Shown here: positions 7,803-15,532 of the stretch, piece after piece
Position numbering within the stretch: position 1 is the first letter of the stretch
How the letters are laid out: the number at the start of each line of letters is the position of its first letter
IMG/VR virus record: IMGVR_UViG_3300020198_000066
Location: 1-30,813 of that record
Length of the DNA: 30,813 nucleotides
Reading direction: 5' to 3' (one strand)
DNA from: a virus
Translations under genes and position numbers: made by a program
The notes under the pieces: generated by a model
What the model saw: the letters and a program-made list of their open reading frames with translations, nothing else
Database searches by the model: none
Told to the model about the DNA's origin: nothing

Positions 7803-8188
7803 TAGCCTAAACACAACACGCCCTTCAGCGCGAAGCGCAGCGAGGCCACGCACAGCGCCTGGTCGGGCGTCACGCCCTCGTTCAATTCGATCAACAGCGC
7901 CCGGCCCGACCACGGCGCCGGCAGCGTCAGGGGTTGCCGCAGCAAGTCCAGCAGCAAGGGCTCCACGGCCAGCGCGTGGGGCGTCTTCGCGTACAACTCC
8001 GCCACCGCCTCGCCGTCCAGCACCACCGGCGGCGGGGGCGACTCCCAGCTATCCGTTTGCGGCAGCGGGAACGGCAGCCGGGTCAGGAACACCGGCACCC
8101 GCTCGCCGTCCCAGATATCACCCACCAGGCTCGGCACCGTGGCCAGCGCCCGGGCCGTCAACTGCTCCGACAGCGACTGTTGCAACAT
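7802..8188 (-). CDS. Hypothetical phage protein, possible tail completion protein
   Basis: A 128-residue protein starting MLQQSLSEQLTARALATVPS. AGGAGAATAACC precedes the ATG, and that ribosome site lies in the last codons of the holin gene, so the two are probably coupled. The sequence alternates helices and short strands (WSGRALLIELNEGVTPDQAL). No family is recognised with certainty. Size and position between head connector-type genes and tail genes fit a neck or tail-completion protein. Confidence 0.5.
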   Translation of the reverse strand: MLQQSLSEQLTARALATVPSLVGDIWDGERVPVFLTRLPFPLPQTDSWESPPPPVVLDGEAVAELYAKTPHALAVEPLLLDLLRQPLTLPAPWSGRALLIELNEGVTPDQALCVASLRFALKGVLCLG

Positions 8189-8190
8189 GG

Positions 8191-8514
8191 TTATTCTCCT
8201 GGCTCGAAGCGCTTCAGTCGGGCTTCTATGTAGGTTTCAACCTTGAACAGCAGTCTGGAGCCCATATGCCCGGACACGGCGACGAGGGCGGCCGTGGTCA
8301 CCTGGTGGATATGCGCCGACTCCGCCATCCAGAACGTAATCAGCCCGACCAAAATGGACGTGGCGATCTCCCCCACGAATTCGACGATATTGAAGCAGCG
8401 CGTGTGACCCTCTCGACATTTGCGCCAGAAGCTCACCACCCCCCCCCAGATCGATAAAATCAGGACCCATGCATAGGTCATGATCGGGTATTGTTCAGGA
8501 CCGGCGTCATGCAT
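8191..8514 (-). CDS. Holin, LydA-like (holin superfamily III type)
   Basis: This is a 107-residue membrane protein. After a short N-terminus come three hydrophobic stretches: WVLILSIWGGVVSF, GEIATSILVGLITFWMAESA and TTAALVAVSGHMGSRLLF. The pattern IWGG-VSF-R, FNIVEFVGEIATS and GHMGSR is that of LydA-like phage holins. It should permeabilise the inner membrane at lysis. The likely partner endolysin (M15 peptidase) is encoded 7 kb away on the other strand, so the lysis genes are split. An alternative start is the Met at 8481. Confidence 0.82.
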   Translation of the reverse strand: MHDAGPEQYPIMTYAWVLILSIWGGVVSFWRKCREGHTRCFNIVEFVGEIATSILVGLITFWMAESAHIHQVTTAALVAVSGHMGSRLLFKVETYIEARLKRFEPGE

Positions 8515-8578
8515 TTCAGTTTTCAGTTTTCAGTTTTCAGTTTTGGGTTTTCACTAAAAACCAAAAACCCAAAACACA
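8510..8578. repeat. Heptamer TTTTCAG tandem array
   Basis: Four to five perfect TTTTCAG units are followed by TTTTGGGTTTTCACTAAAAACCAAAAACCCAAAA, whose halves are complementary. This is a sequence variant of the 7-nt arrays seen elsewhere and fills the gap upstream of the holin. Confidence 0.8.
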
Positions 8579-8582
8579 TTCT

Positions 8583-9020
8583 TCACAGGCCCACCCAGGT
8601 AAACCGCCCGCCATGCGCCACGCTGGGGGCGTCCGTGGCGTCTGGCGTCAAGGCGTCCACCAGCCGCCGGTAGCGCTCATCCTGGCGCTCGGCCAGCGTC
8701 AGCGCCTCGGCCGCCGTCAGAAACTCAAAGTCCGCGTTACCCACCAGCCGCCCCACCCGCGCCGCCCCGTCCACCGTGAAGCTGTGCAGGAACGGCAGCG
8801 CCAGGGCATAGGCCCGCGCCAGCCGCGCCTCGGCCCACGCGGCGGTCTGCCCTTCTGGCGCGGCGGTCAGCCCGGTATCCCGTTGCAGATCCCGCAGCGC
8901 CGCCGCCAGATGCACGGCCAGGAAGTCCTCCGGCACCTCCGTCGTCCACCGCGCGTAGGCCCGCAGCGCGACGACGTCGGGATTCGGTACGGGCGCGATG
9001 GGGTTGACAGGCTCACTCAT
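8583..9020 (-). CDS. Head-tail connector-type protein, putative
   Basis: A 145-residue, strongly helical protein (AVHLAAALRDLQRDTGL; AAWAEARLARAYALALPFLH; EALTLAERQDERYRRLVDAL). Such all-helical proteins of ~140 residues downstream of the capsid gene are usually gp6-like connector subunits; that is the basis of the call. It lies two genes downstream of the major capsid gene. No clear Shine-Dalgarno sequence is seen before the ATG, which is directly preceded by repeat sequence. Confidence 0.5.
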   Translation of the reverse strand: MSEPVNPIAPVPNPDVVALRAYARWTTEVPEDFLAVHLAAALRDLQRDTGLTAAPEGQTAAWAEARLARAYALALPFLHSFTVDGAARVGRLVGNADFEFLTAAEALTLAERQDERYRRLVDALTPDATDAPSVAHGGRFTWVGL

Positions 9021-9026
9021 GGGCTA

Positions 9027-9108
9027 AAACAAAGTGGCTAGTGACGAGTGGCTAGTGGCTAGTAAAGAAGGGTTTCGCTATCCACTAATCACTAACCACT
9101 ATTCACTG
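9027..9108. repeat. Heptad-repeat hairpin element 2
   Basis: TAGTGGC units, core AAAGAAGGGTTTCGCT near 9063-9078, then ATCCACTA/ACCACTA units in inverse orientation. It occupies the whole gap between two structural genes. Confidence 0.85.
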
Positions 9109-9110
9109 CT

Positions 9111-9491
9111 CTACGCCGGCCACGCCGTCAGTTCCAGGCTCAACGCCGTCTGCGCCGTGGCGCCATTGGTGAACAGCACCCGCACCCAGCGCGCCGTCGG
9201 CCGCGCCGACAGCACCATCGCCGTGCCGCTCGCCGGGCTCTCCGCCAGCGCGCCGCCGGCCGCCGCCGGGCAGGTCACCCAGGTCGGGGTCTCGGCCTCG
9301 CCATTGTGGGCCTGCTGAATCAGCAGCGTTTCGCCCACACTCGCCGCGCCGCGCTTCACCGCGGTCAGTTCGCGGAAGCTGTGCTCCCGCCCCAAATCCA
9401 TCACCAACGCGCTGTTCGCGCCCGAGATGGCCAAGGCGCCCACCGCCAGGCGCCGGTGCGCCGTCATGTTAGAAAGGGCATTACGTTTCAT
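9111..9491 (-). CDS. Small beta-rich phage protein, unknown
   Basis: A 126-residue protein starting MKRNALSNMTAHRRLAVGAL and ending ALSLELTAWPA. Alternating polar/hydrophobic residues suggest an all-beta fold. It is encoded immediately downstream of the major capsid gene, the place where head decoration or capsid-fibre proteins often sit, but no family is recognised. Heptad repeat elements border it on both sides. Confidence 0.5.
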   Translation of the reverse strand: MKRNALSNMTAHRRLAVGALAISGANSALVMDLGREHSFRELTAVKRGAASVGETLLIQQAHNGEAETPTWVTCPAAAGGALAESPASGTAMVLSARPTARWVRVLFTNGATAQTALSLELTAWPA

Positions 9492-9493
9492 AA

Positions 9494-9645
9494 ATAGTGA
9501 TTAGTGGTTAGTGATTAGTGGATAGAACAGTGATGAGTGGCTAGTAGGTAGTGGGGAGTAGTGGCTAGTGGATAGAAAAACAGGATTTACTGTTCACTAT
9601 TCACTAGTCCCTATCCACTGCCCTGCTATCCACTATCCACGCGGG
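9494..9645. repeat. Heptad-repeat hairpin element 3
   Basis: A long array with TAGTGG-type left arm, core GAAAAACAGGATTTACTG near 9572-9590 and a CCACTA-type right arm. From about 9530 to 9640 it is almost identical to element 13 at 23145-23245, which points to a recent copying event. Confidence 0.88.
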
Positions 9646-9655
9646 CTAAAGCCCG

Positions 9656-10618
9656 CTACGCCACGCGGCCCAGGACCACGGCGTTCTTCTGGGCGATCTC
9701 GAAATCCACCCACATTTGCCAGGTAAACTGGAAGCAGGACAGCCGCGGCTTATCCTCGACCGAGCGGCGGATATCCATGGCGATGCCATAGACCAGGTTA
9801 CGGGGATCGGTCATCAACACCGTTTGCTCCGGGAACACCGACTGATCCAGGATCGGATAGGTCACCAGCGCGCTGGCCCGCTCGTTGGCGATGGCCGAGA
9901 CGCCCGTCACATGCTGGCCGATCTCGATCGCGTACTTGTCGCGGTCCACCGTGTTGCAGATGAACTGCGCGTTGCGGCGATGGCGCGCGCTCATCGGCTC
10001 CAGCACCTTATCCAGGGTATCGATCCAGCCATCATTGGTCGGGTCGATGGTCACCTTCTGTACCAGGAGGGAATCGGCGGCCAGCGCCAGCCAGCCATCG
10101 TTCAGCACCAGGAAGTCATGATCGCCGCCGGCCGCCGCGCCCTCGTCGCCGTTGAAGGCCAGGTCGGTCAAATCCTCCTGGATCTCCGACACGAAGGCCG
10201 CCTCCAGCTCGGTGCGCAGGTTCGGGTTATCCTGGTTATCGACGAAGAAGCTATACCCGATATCCACCGGCAGCTTCACCGGCTTCGCCGTCAGCTTGTA
10301 GTTGGCGTTGGTCACCCCGGCCGTGCTCGCCGGCTCGGATCCCTCGGCCCACGTCTGCAACCGACGCTTGCCCCGCCCCAGCACCCCGCCCTCGGCGGTG
10401 GTCCGCGCCATGCGGCGGGTCGTCACCCGTTGCAGGAACGGGTCGGCGAAAATATCCGTGATGAAGGCGTTTGCCGTCTCCGGAATCAGCGTCCCGCCGA
10501 AGCGGATATCGCTCGGCCCCACCAGCCCCTTGGCGCACGCGACCAAGGTCGCCAGCCCTTCTGACTTGTGGATATTCACCAACCGCTGCATTTCATCGTG
10601 AGTATTCAAGTGTTTCAT
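9656..10618 (-). CDS. Major capsid protein, P2 gpN-like HK97 fold
   Basis: A 320-residue protein with the P2-family capsid layout: a leader helix, then FADPFLQRVTTRRM, KLPVDIGYSFFVDN, a central TIDPTNDGWIDTLDKVLEPM segment, YPILDQSVFPEQTVLMTDPR and a C-terminal MWVDFEIAQKNAVVLG strand. It would form the icosahedral shell. The order protease/scaffold, then capsid, is standard. The capsid is P2-type although the replication module is Mu-type. The start is preceded by unusual palindromes rather than a clear ribosome site. Confidence 0.85.
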   Translation of the reverse strand: MKHLNTHDEMQRLVNIHKSEGLATLVACAKGLVGPSDIRFGGTLIPETANAFITDIFADPFLQRVTTRRMARTTAEGGVLGRGKRRLQTWAEGSEPASTAGVTNANYKLTAKPVKLPVDIGYSFFVDNQDNPNLRTELEAAFVSEIQEDLTDLAFNGDEGAAAGGDHDFLVLNDGWLALAADSLLVQKVTIDPTNDGWIDTLDKVLEPMSARHRRNAQFICNTVDRDKYAIEIGQHVTGVSAIANERASALVTYPILDQSVFPEQTVLMTDPRNLVYGIAMDIRRSVEDKPRLSCFQFTWQMWVDFEIAQKNAVVLGRVA

Positions 10619-10693
10619 GCTTATGGACCCGTTTAGCGCCGTTTAGCGGCGACGATTTACATTAGAGTGACCCTACCCTACCGGGTAGGCTGT
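10619..10693. promoter_or_regulatory. Palindrome cluster upstream of capsid gene
   Basis: Two compact inverted repeats occur: CGCCGTTTAGCGGCG (5-bp stem) near 10636-10650, and CCTACCGGGTAGG, a perfect 6-bp palindrome around one base, near 10677-10690. They could be a transcript hairpin or operator. Nothing in the sequence decides between these. Confidence 0.35.
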
Positions 10694-10771
10694 AAAAGTG
10701 GATAGTGGGCAGTGGCTAGTGAAGAAAGGATTTTGCTATCCACTATTCACTAACCCCTATCCACTACCCGG
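10694..10771. repeat. Heptad-repeat hairpin element 4
   Basis: GTGGATAGTGG-type left arm, core GAAGAAAGGATTTTGCT near 10719-10737, CCACTA-type right arm. It fills the gap between the capsid and the protease/scaffold gene. Confidence 0.85.
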
Positions 10772-11635
10772 CTAATCGAACAACGACGCCTTGACCAGCG
10801 TCTCGCCGCCGCCCGCGCCGGACTCATCGCTCCCCTTGTGCAGCGCCTCGTTGACTTGCCGGGTCAAGTCCGCCACCGCCTTTTTCAGGTCGGCCAACTC
10901 CTGGGCCTTCGCCGCTTGCTCGGCGTCCGCCGCCTCGGCGCTCTTTTGCGCCGCCAGCGTGGCCGCCACCAGGGCGGGAATCTCGCTCTTCAACAAGGTT
11001 GTTATATCGTCTTCGTTCATCGGGGTCTCCTGAGAAGTGGATAGTGGATAGTGGTCAGGGGTCGGGGGCCGCGCGGCCTTGCCCAGCCAGCGCATGAACC
11101 AAGTGGGTAGTGGAGAGTGGCTAGTGTCTAGCGAAGAAAGGTTTTTCTGGCCACTAGCCACTATCTCCTGTCCACTATTCTCATAGCGGGCCATGCCCGC
11201 CAAACTCAGCCCGGTCAGCTCGCCCGCTTCCAGGCGCGCCCACAGTTCCGGGTCGTAAATCTGAATACCCACCGCCCAGGCGCCGTCCGGCTCCTCGGGA
11301 AACAGCGGGTCGCCCGAGCGCACCAGCCAGCTTTCCGCCACGCCGGCCAGCTCCGTGCTGAAGCTGTGCTCCACATCCACGTTGCTCTGGTTGTACTCAC
11401 GCAGGAAGCGCGTCGCCGCCCGGCGGATCACCGCCGCGTCGGCCGTGTCGCCCTGGCTGTCCACCTCGCCCGGCGCGTAGACGATGCCGTACACCCGCTG
11501 CAAGGCCGCGTCCATCTTGCGCACCGCGAAGCACGTCGCCCGCTGGCCTTCAGCCCGCAGAATGACCGACTTGCCGGTCGCCGGCCGCTTGACCAGGGAA
11601 ATGAACGTCACGTGTAGATCGGTAATCAGGCCCAT
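10772..11635 (-). CDS. XkdF-like prohead protease with scaffold-like C-terminus
   Basis: A 287-residue protein. Residues ~45-150 match the XkdF-type phage protease (VYGIVYAPGEVDSQGDTADA, NVDVEHSF, GVAESWLV, GAWAVGIQIYDPELW, GELTGLSLAG). Residues ~205-287 are a coiled-coil, Ala/Lys/Glu-rich tail typical of scaffolds (AAKAQELADLKKAVADLTRQ) ending in SLFD. Between them, residues ~155-200 are encoded by a heptad repeat element. An internal ATG at about 11020 (MNEDDITTLLK) could give a separate scaffold, as nested starts do in other phages. It would direct capsid assembly and then cleave. Confidence 0.83.
   Translation of the reverse strand: MGLITDLHVTFISLVKRPATGKSVILRAEGQRATCFAVRKMDAALQRVYGIVYAPGEVDSQGDTADAAVIRRAATRFLREYNQSNVDVEHSFSTELAGVAESWLVRSGDPLFPEEPDGAWAVGIQIYDPELWARLEAGELTGLSLAGMARYENSGQEIVASGQKNLSSLDTSHSPLPTWFMRWLGKAARPPTPDHYPLSTSQETPMNEDDITTLLKSEIPALVAATLAAQKSAEAADAEQAAKAQELADLKKAVADLTRQVNEALHKGSDESGAGGGETLVKASLFD
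11100..11180. repeat. Heptad-repeat hairpin element 5 (inside protease/scaffold gene)
   Basis: TAGTGG units, core GAAGAAAGGTTTTTCTGG near 11132-11150, CCACTA units. The reading frame stays open through it, adding a linker (SGQKNLSSLDTSHSPLP) between the protease and scaffold parts. Confidence 0.8.
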
Positions 11636-11644
11636 AGCGAGGAA

Positions 11645-11763
11645 GTGATTAGTGATTAGTGATTAGTGGTTAGTGGTTAGTGGTTAGTGGTTAGTGGTTA
11701 GTGGTTAGTGGTTAGTGGTTAGTAAGAAGGTTTTTGCTAGTCACTAGCCACTAGCCACTGCCC
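11645..11763. repeat. Heptad-repeat hairpin element 6 (long GGTTAGT array)
   Basis: Roughly ten TTAGTGG/TTAGTGA units in tandem, core AAGAAGGTTTTTGCT near 11725-11740, and a shorter CTAGCCACTAGCCACTG right arm. It lies in the divergent gap between the protease gene (-) and the portal gene (+). Confidence 0.9.
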
Positions 11764-11765
11764 TT

Positions 11766-11862
11766 GCATTACAGCACGATTCCCACCCCTAATGGGCCGC
11801 TCAATACTACATCTTGTGTTTAATACTTACCTTTACCACAATATATAGATATCCTGACCACC
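11766..11862 (+). promoter_or_regulatory. AT-rich region upstream of the plus-strand packaging operon
   Basis: This stretch has much lower GC than its surroundings and contains TTTAAT and, 17 nt later, TATATA (11842-11847), a weak sigma70-like pair. The predicted transcript start would lie only a few bases before the portal ATG, and no ribosome site precedes that ATG. The pair is therefore uncertain; a phage activator-dependent late promoter is equally possible. Confidence 0.35.
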
Positions 11863-13068
11863 ATGGAACCCAATGTCAAAGTCCTCAAGTCCTTCCTCCC
11901 GGCGCCGGCCGGGCTGGGCCAGCTCTGGCGGCCGTATGGCGCCACCGTCGACGGCGCCATCGCCTGGCCGCGCGACCCCTACGCGCTGCTGACCTTCTAC
12001 ACCGCCAGCGCCGAACACGCCCGCGCCATCCACGTCCGCGCCAGCGCCGCCTTCGGCAATGGCGTGACCGGCGACCAGGCCGAGCGGCTCGAAGCCCTCT
12101 GCCCCACCGGCGCCGCCGACCTCTTCATGAGCCTGGCGATCGACTACGGGGCCTTTGGCAATGCCTTCCTCTACGCCGGTCCCTTGGGGCTGGAGCGGCG
12201 CCCGGCCCTGACCATGAGCCGTCACGCCAGCGGCGGTTATATCCAGACGCTGTACGATCCCCAGGGCAATCACCAGACCGTCTTCTACAAGGAGGCGGAG
12301 ATCATCCACATCAAAGCCCCCTGTCCGGCCGGGCACTGGTACAGCCTGCCGGAATGGGCCGGCGGTTGGGGCATGCTGGAACTGATCCAGGCCGCCACCG
12401 ACTACAACCGCGAATTCTTCCGCAATCACGGCCTGCCCCAGTACGCCATCGTCACCTATGGCGCCAAGCTCAGCCCGGACGAGGAAACGGCCGTGCAGAA
12501 CTTCTTCTCCAGCACCTACAAGGGCCCCGGCAACCAGCACAAGACGCTTTACCTGCACTGTGACGACCCCCAGCACGGCAAGGTGGAATTCCAGAAGCTG
12601 ACCGACACGAAGGACGGCGACTTCCTCAAGCTGCTCGACGCCGCGCGGGATCGCATCGCCATCGCCCACGGCGTCCCGCCCCGGCTGCTCGGCATCGTCA
12701 GCGCCGGCAGCCTCGGCGGGGGCGGGGAAGCCACGGCCCAGATCCACATCTTCGAAGAAGTCGTCAACAAGCCCATGCGCACCCGCTTCATGGGCGCCCT
12801 ACGGCCGCTGTTGCAGCGCCTGGGGCTGGACTGGCGCGCCCTGAACTTCGCCGGCATGGACCTAACTCCGCCCGAAGGTGACCGCGCCAACAGCGACCAC
12901 CTGACCGAATGGCTCACCGCCGGCCTCATCGATCTCGACGAAGCCCGCGCCATGCTCCAGCTCCCGACGCGCCCGGCGCCAGCGCGCAAGAGCGCCGACC
13001 GTTCGGCTCCGCTCACGGCAAGCCGCGAGCCACTCCAGGGCCTGCTCGCCGCACTGGAACGGCTGTAG
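11863..13068 (+). CDS. Portal protein, P2 gpQ / PBSX family
   Basis: A 401-residue protein with the features of P2-type portals: DPYALLTFYTASAEHARAIH near the N-terminus, YGAFGNAFLY, FYKEAEIIHIKAP, the YGLPEW-like SLPEWAGGW motif, DYNREFFRNHGLPQYAI, RDRIAIAHGVPPRLLGIV, and a C-terminal helix before a repeat-derived tail (RKSADRSAPLTAS). It forms the dodecameric DNA gate of the head and works with the terminase encoded next. It is the first gene of a plus-strand block inside an otherwise minus-strand phage. Mu itself uses an unrelated DUF935 portal. Confidence 0.9.
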   Translation: MEPNVKVLKSFLPAPAGLGQLWRPYGATVDGAIAWPRDPYALLTFYTASAEHARAIHVRASAAFGNGVTGDQAERLEALCPTGAADLFMSLAIDYGAFGNAFLYAGPLGLERRPALTMSRHASGGYIQTLYDPQGNHQTVFYKEAEIIHIKAPCPAGHWYSLPEWAGGWGMLELIQAATDYNREFFRNHGLPQYAIVTYGAKLSPDEETAVQNFFSSTYKGPGNQHKTLYLHCDDPQHGKVEFQKLTDTKDGDFLKLLDAARDRIAIAHGVPPRLLGIVSAGSLGGGGEATAQIHIFEEVVNKPMRTRFMGALRPLLQRLGLDWRALNFAGMDLTPPEGDRANSDHLTEWLTAGLIDLDEARAMLQLPTRPAPARKSADRSAPLTASREPLQGLLAALERL

Positions 13069-13089
13069 ATCGGGGAGAGTGGCTAGAGG

Positions 13090-13235
13090 CGTAGGCCGGA
13101 ATAAGCCTGTCCTGAGCGGAGCCGAAGGGCGCGCATGGCACGATGTGGGAGCCGCGCCCTCGCGGCGACCGAGCGCGCGTTTCCGGCGGCGATGCGGGTT
13201 CGCCGGAAACGGCTAGCGCCTTATTCCGGCCTACG
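13090..13235. repeat. 146-bp REP/MITE-like element with 16-bp terminal inverted repeats
   Basis: Perfect 16-bp inverted ends, CGTAGGCCGGAATAAG (13090-13105) and CTTATTCCGGCCTACG (13220-13235), enclose a CTGAGCGGAGCCGAAGGG unit, a GTGGGAGCCGCGCCCTCGCGGCGAC hairpin and a GTTTCCGGCG...CGCCGGAAAC palindrome. One-ended or rearranged copies occur at 16325-16375, 19215-19315 and 21232-21325. It fills the gap between portal and terminase genes. Confidence 0.85.
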
Positions 13236-13269
13236 ACTACCCACCAATCACTACTCCGGACAACATTAA

Positions 13270-14955
13270 ATGCGAAAAAAAGCCCCGCCGGCCGCCCCGC
13301 CCAAGGCCACCGCGCCCAGCCCGGGGCCCGTTCACCCTGAGCGGAGTCGAACGGGGCGCAAACCCCACTACAAACCCACGCGCGAACAAGCCGAGGCCGA
13401 CCAGGCGCGCGCGCGCGAGCGCTACTTGAATGGGGATCGTCCGGAAGATATCGCGCTGGAGATCGGCTGCACCGCCAAGACCATCCGCAACTGGTGCCAT
13501 GCCGAGGGCTGGATCGGCGATCTGCAACACCGCCGCCTGCGCCCCGAACAACTGGAGCATGAAATCGACCAGCTCATGCGCCAACCGAGTTCGCACAGCC
13601 GCGACCATCGCCTGGCCATGCTCACCCGCAGCCTGGAGCGCATGCGCCGCCTGACGCCCGCGCCCAAGCCCCGGCCCCAGGTCGCCGCCGCCGTCAACCA
13701 GGAACTGCTGGCCAAGGTGCTGGCCCCGGAATACGGCCTCTATGCCTACCAGCGTGATTTCATCCAGAGCGAAGACCGCTATGAATGCATCCTCAAGGCC
13801 CGCCAGATCGGCTTCTCCTATATATTAGGTCTGCGCGCCGTGCTGGGCGCCTGGGCCGGGCGGCATCAGCTCATCGTCTCCGCCTCCCAGGATCAGTCCG
13901 ATATCGTGCTGGGCCATGCCGAGGGCCATCTGCAACGCCTGGAACTGCCCTACACCCGCAAGGACACCGTGCTGACCACCGGCGGCGCCGAGATTCGCGC
14001 GCTGCCCGCCAACTTCCGCACCATCCAGGGCCGCGCCGGCGATCTGCTGCTGGACGAATTCGCCTGGCACCTCAAGCCGGACCGCATCTGGTCGGCCATC
14101 CTGCCCTCCATCACCCAGGTTGGCGGCCGCGTCACCGTCTGCTCCACGCCCTTCGTGCCGGGTAACCTGTTCTGGCGCATCGCCGAGAATCACCAGGGCC
14201 GCTTCAACCACTTCGCCCGCCAACGCATCACCATTCACGACGCTTTGGAACAAGGCATGCCGCTGCCTGGCGGCCTGGACGAACTGCGCCTGAATTTCGA
14301 TCTCGACAGTTGGAAGATGTTTTTCGAGTGCGAATGGGCGGAGGATGGCTCCGCGCTGCTCTCGTGGGCGCTACTGCAGAAGCTGGCCGTGCCCGACGTG
14401 CGCGTGCATGCCGTCGGCCGCTTGCGGGCCGGGGTGGACGTGGGCCGCATCAACGACTTCTTCTCCCTGGCCCTGGCGGGTCAGCGGCAGGACCCGGTCA
14501 CCCGCGCCTGGTGTGAGGAGCATGTGTTGTGGCACTGGGACGAACGGAAGAACACGCCCTTCGCCGAACAGCGCCAGATCATCAGCGAGGTTGACAGCCG
14601 CTATGCCATCGAGCGCTGGCAGATCGACCGCACCGGCCTGGGCGCCGATCTGGCCGAACACTTCGCCAACCTATGGCCGGAACGCTGCGCCGGCCGCTGG
14701 TTCTCCGCCCCCTACAAGGAACGCCTGGCGCTCAATATCCTGCGCCTGGCCGAAGCCGGTCACCTGATCCTGCCCAACGCCCCGGAGGTACTCGCCAAGC
14801 TCCACGCCGTCAAGCGCCACGTGGCCGGCAACGCCATCCGCTACGACGCCGATCGCGACGACCTCGGCCATGGCGACTTGTTCTGGGCGCTCGGCCTCGC
14901 CCTCGACGGCGCCGCCAAGGGCGGCCACGGCCGCGGCATGGTCAAGATTTTGTAG
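13270..14955 (+). CDS. Terminase large subunit, P2 gpP-like
   Basis: A 561-residue terminase. Residues ~50-85 are a helix-turn-helix (NGDRPEDIALEIGCTAKTIR) characteristic of gpP-type terminases. The ATPase has a Walker A-like KARQIGFSY (176-184), a Walker B DLLLDEFA (258-265) and a coupling segment VTVCSTPFVPG. The C-terminal RNase H-like nuclease begins near RAGVDVGRIN with acidic residues. It cuts and pumps DNA into the head through the portal encoded upstream. The first ~35 residues contain VHPERSRTG from a REP unit. No Shine-Dalgarno sequence is visible; the ATG lies in a 17-mer also found at 19179. Confidence 0.92.
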   Translation: MRKKAPPAAPPKATAPSPGPVHPERSRTGRKPHYKPTREQAEADQARARERYLNGDRPEDIALEIGCTAKTIRNWCHAEGWIGDLQHRRLRPEQLEHEIDQLMRQPSSHSRDHRLAMLTRSLERMRRLTPAPKPRPQVAAAVNQELLAKVLAPEYGLYAYQRDFIQSEDRYECILKARQIGFSYILGLRAVLGAWAGRHQLIVSASQDQSDIVLGHAEGHLQRLELPYTRKDTVLTTGGAEIRALPANFRTIQGRAGDLLLDEFAWHLKPDRIWSAILPSITQVGGRVTVCSTPFVPGNLFWRIAENHQGRFNHFARQRITIHDALEQGMPLPGGLDELRLNFDLDSWKMFFECEWAEDGSALLSWALLQKLAVPDVRVHAVGRLRAGVDVGRINDFFSLALAGQRQDPVTRAWCEEHVLWHWDERKNTPFAEQRQIISEVDSRYAIERWQIDRTGLGADLAEHFANLWPERCAGRWFSAPYKERLALNILRLAEAGHLILPNAPEVLAKLHAVKRHVAGNAIRYDADRDDLGHGDLFWALGLALDGAAKGGHGRGMVKIL

Positions 14956-14956
14956 C

Positions 14957-15047
14957 AGTGACTAGTGACTAGTGGCTAGTGACTAGTAAAACCCTTCTCC
15001 ACTATCCACTACCCACTATCCACTACCCACTAACCACTACCCACTAC
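14957..15047. repeat. Heptad-repeat hairpin element 7
   Basis: TAGTGAC/TAGTGGC units, core AGTAAAACCCTTCTCC (14984-14999; the reverse orientation of the core in elements 1-6), then CCACTAC/CCACTAT units. It lies between the terminase and endolysin genes. Confidence 0.85.
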
Positions 15048-15060
15048 CCCGGAGGACCCC

Positions 15061-15444
15061 ATGCCCCATACCCTATCCGACGCATCCCGACGCCGACTGC
15101 AAGGCGTCCATCCCGACCTCGTCAAGGTAGTCGAGCTCGCCATCACCCTGACCACGCAAGACTTCCGCGTCATCGAAGGCCTTAGAACCCTCGACCGGCA
15201 ACGCATCCTGGTCCAGAAAGGCGCCAGCAGGACCATGAAGTCTCGCCACCTCACCGGCCACGCGGTGGACCTGGCCCCGCTCGTCGACGGTCAAATCTCC
15301 TGGGACTGGCAATACTTCCACCCCATCGCCGCCGCCATGAAGGACGCCGCCAAGCGCCTGGGCCTGCGCGTCGAATGGGGCGGCGACTGGCGGAAATTCA
15401 AGGATGGGCCGCATTGGCAACTCCCCTGGGAAACCTATCCCTGA
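15061..15444 (+). CDS. Endolysin, M15 family L-alanyl-D-glutamate peptidase type
   Basis: A 127-residue peptidase, the usual length for single-domain phage M15 enzymes. Zinc-binding residues are visible: SRHLTGHAVD gives H63 and D70, and DGPHWQL gives H118; WGGDW with D109 precedes the last ligand. The N-terminal half has the HPDLVKVVELAI and FRVIEGLRTLDRQ signatures of the family. It should cut the cell-wall peptide once the holin opens the membrane. There is no signal peptide. The CGGAGGACCCC ribosome site is strong, unlike its neighbours. Confidence 0.92.
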   Translation: MPHTLSDASRRRLQGVHPDLVKVVELAITLTTQDFRVIEGLRTLDRQRILVQKGASRTMKSRHLTGHAVDLAPLVDGQISWDWQYFHPIAAAMKDAAKRLGLRVEWGGDWRKFKDGPHWQLPWETYP

Positions 15445-15446
15445 AT

Positions 15447-15528
15447 AGTTGTCAGTGATTAGTGGTTAGTGGACAGCAAAACCATTCTCCGCTAGCCACT
15501 AACCACTAACCCCTATCCACTAACCACC
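15447..15528. repeat. Heptad-repeat hairpin element 8
   Basis: TTAGTGGTTAGTGG left arm, core CAGCAAAACCATTCTCCGC near 15474-15492, ACCACTA-type right arm ending just before the next ATG. The element takes the place where a ribosome-binding site would be expected. Confidence 0.85.
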
Positions 15529-15532
15529 CCCC

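Noticed and set aside
11645-11763. CRISPR-like array
   Set aside because: The repeats have a strict 7-nt period with no 25-45 nt spacers of unique sequence, and no cas genes are near.
11833-12747. 304-aa minus-strand frame opposite the portal gene
   Set aside because: Gly/Val/Glu-rich mirror of the portal; the portal frame has clear P2-family motifs.
14984-14999. Core sequences of the heptad elements as Rho-independent terminators
   Set aside because: The stems are made of A/T-containing heptads without a following T-run, and the elements occur in both orientations and inside genes.
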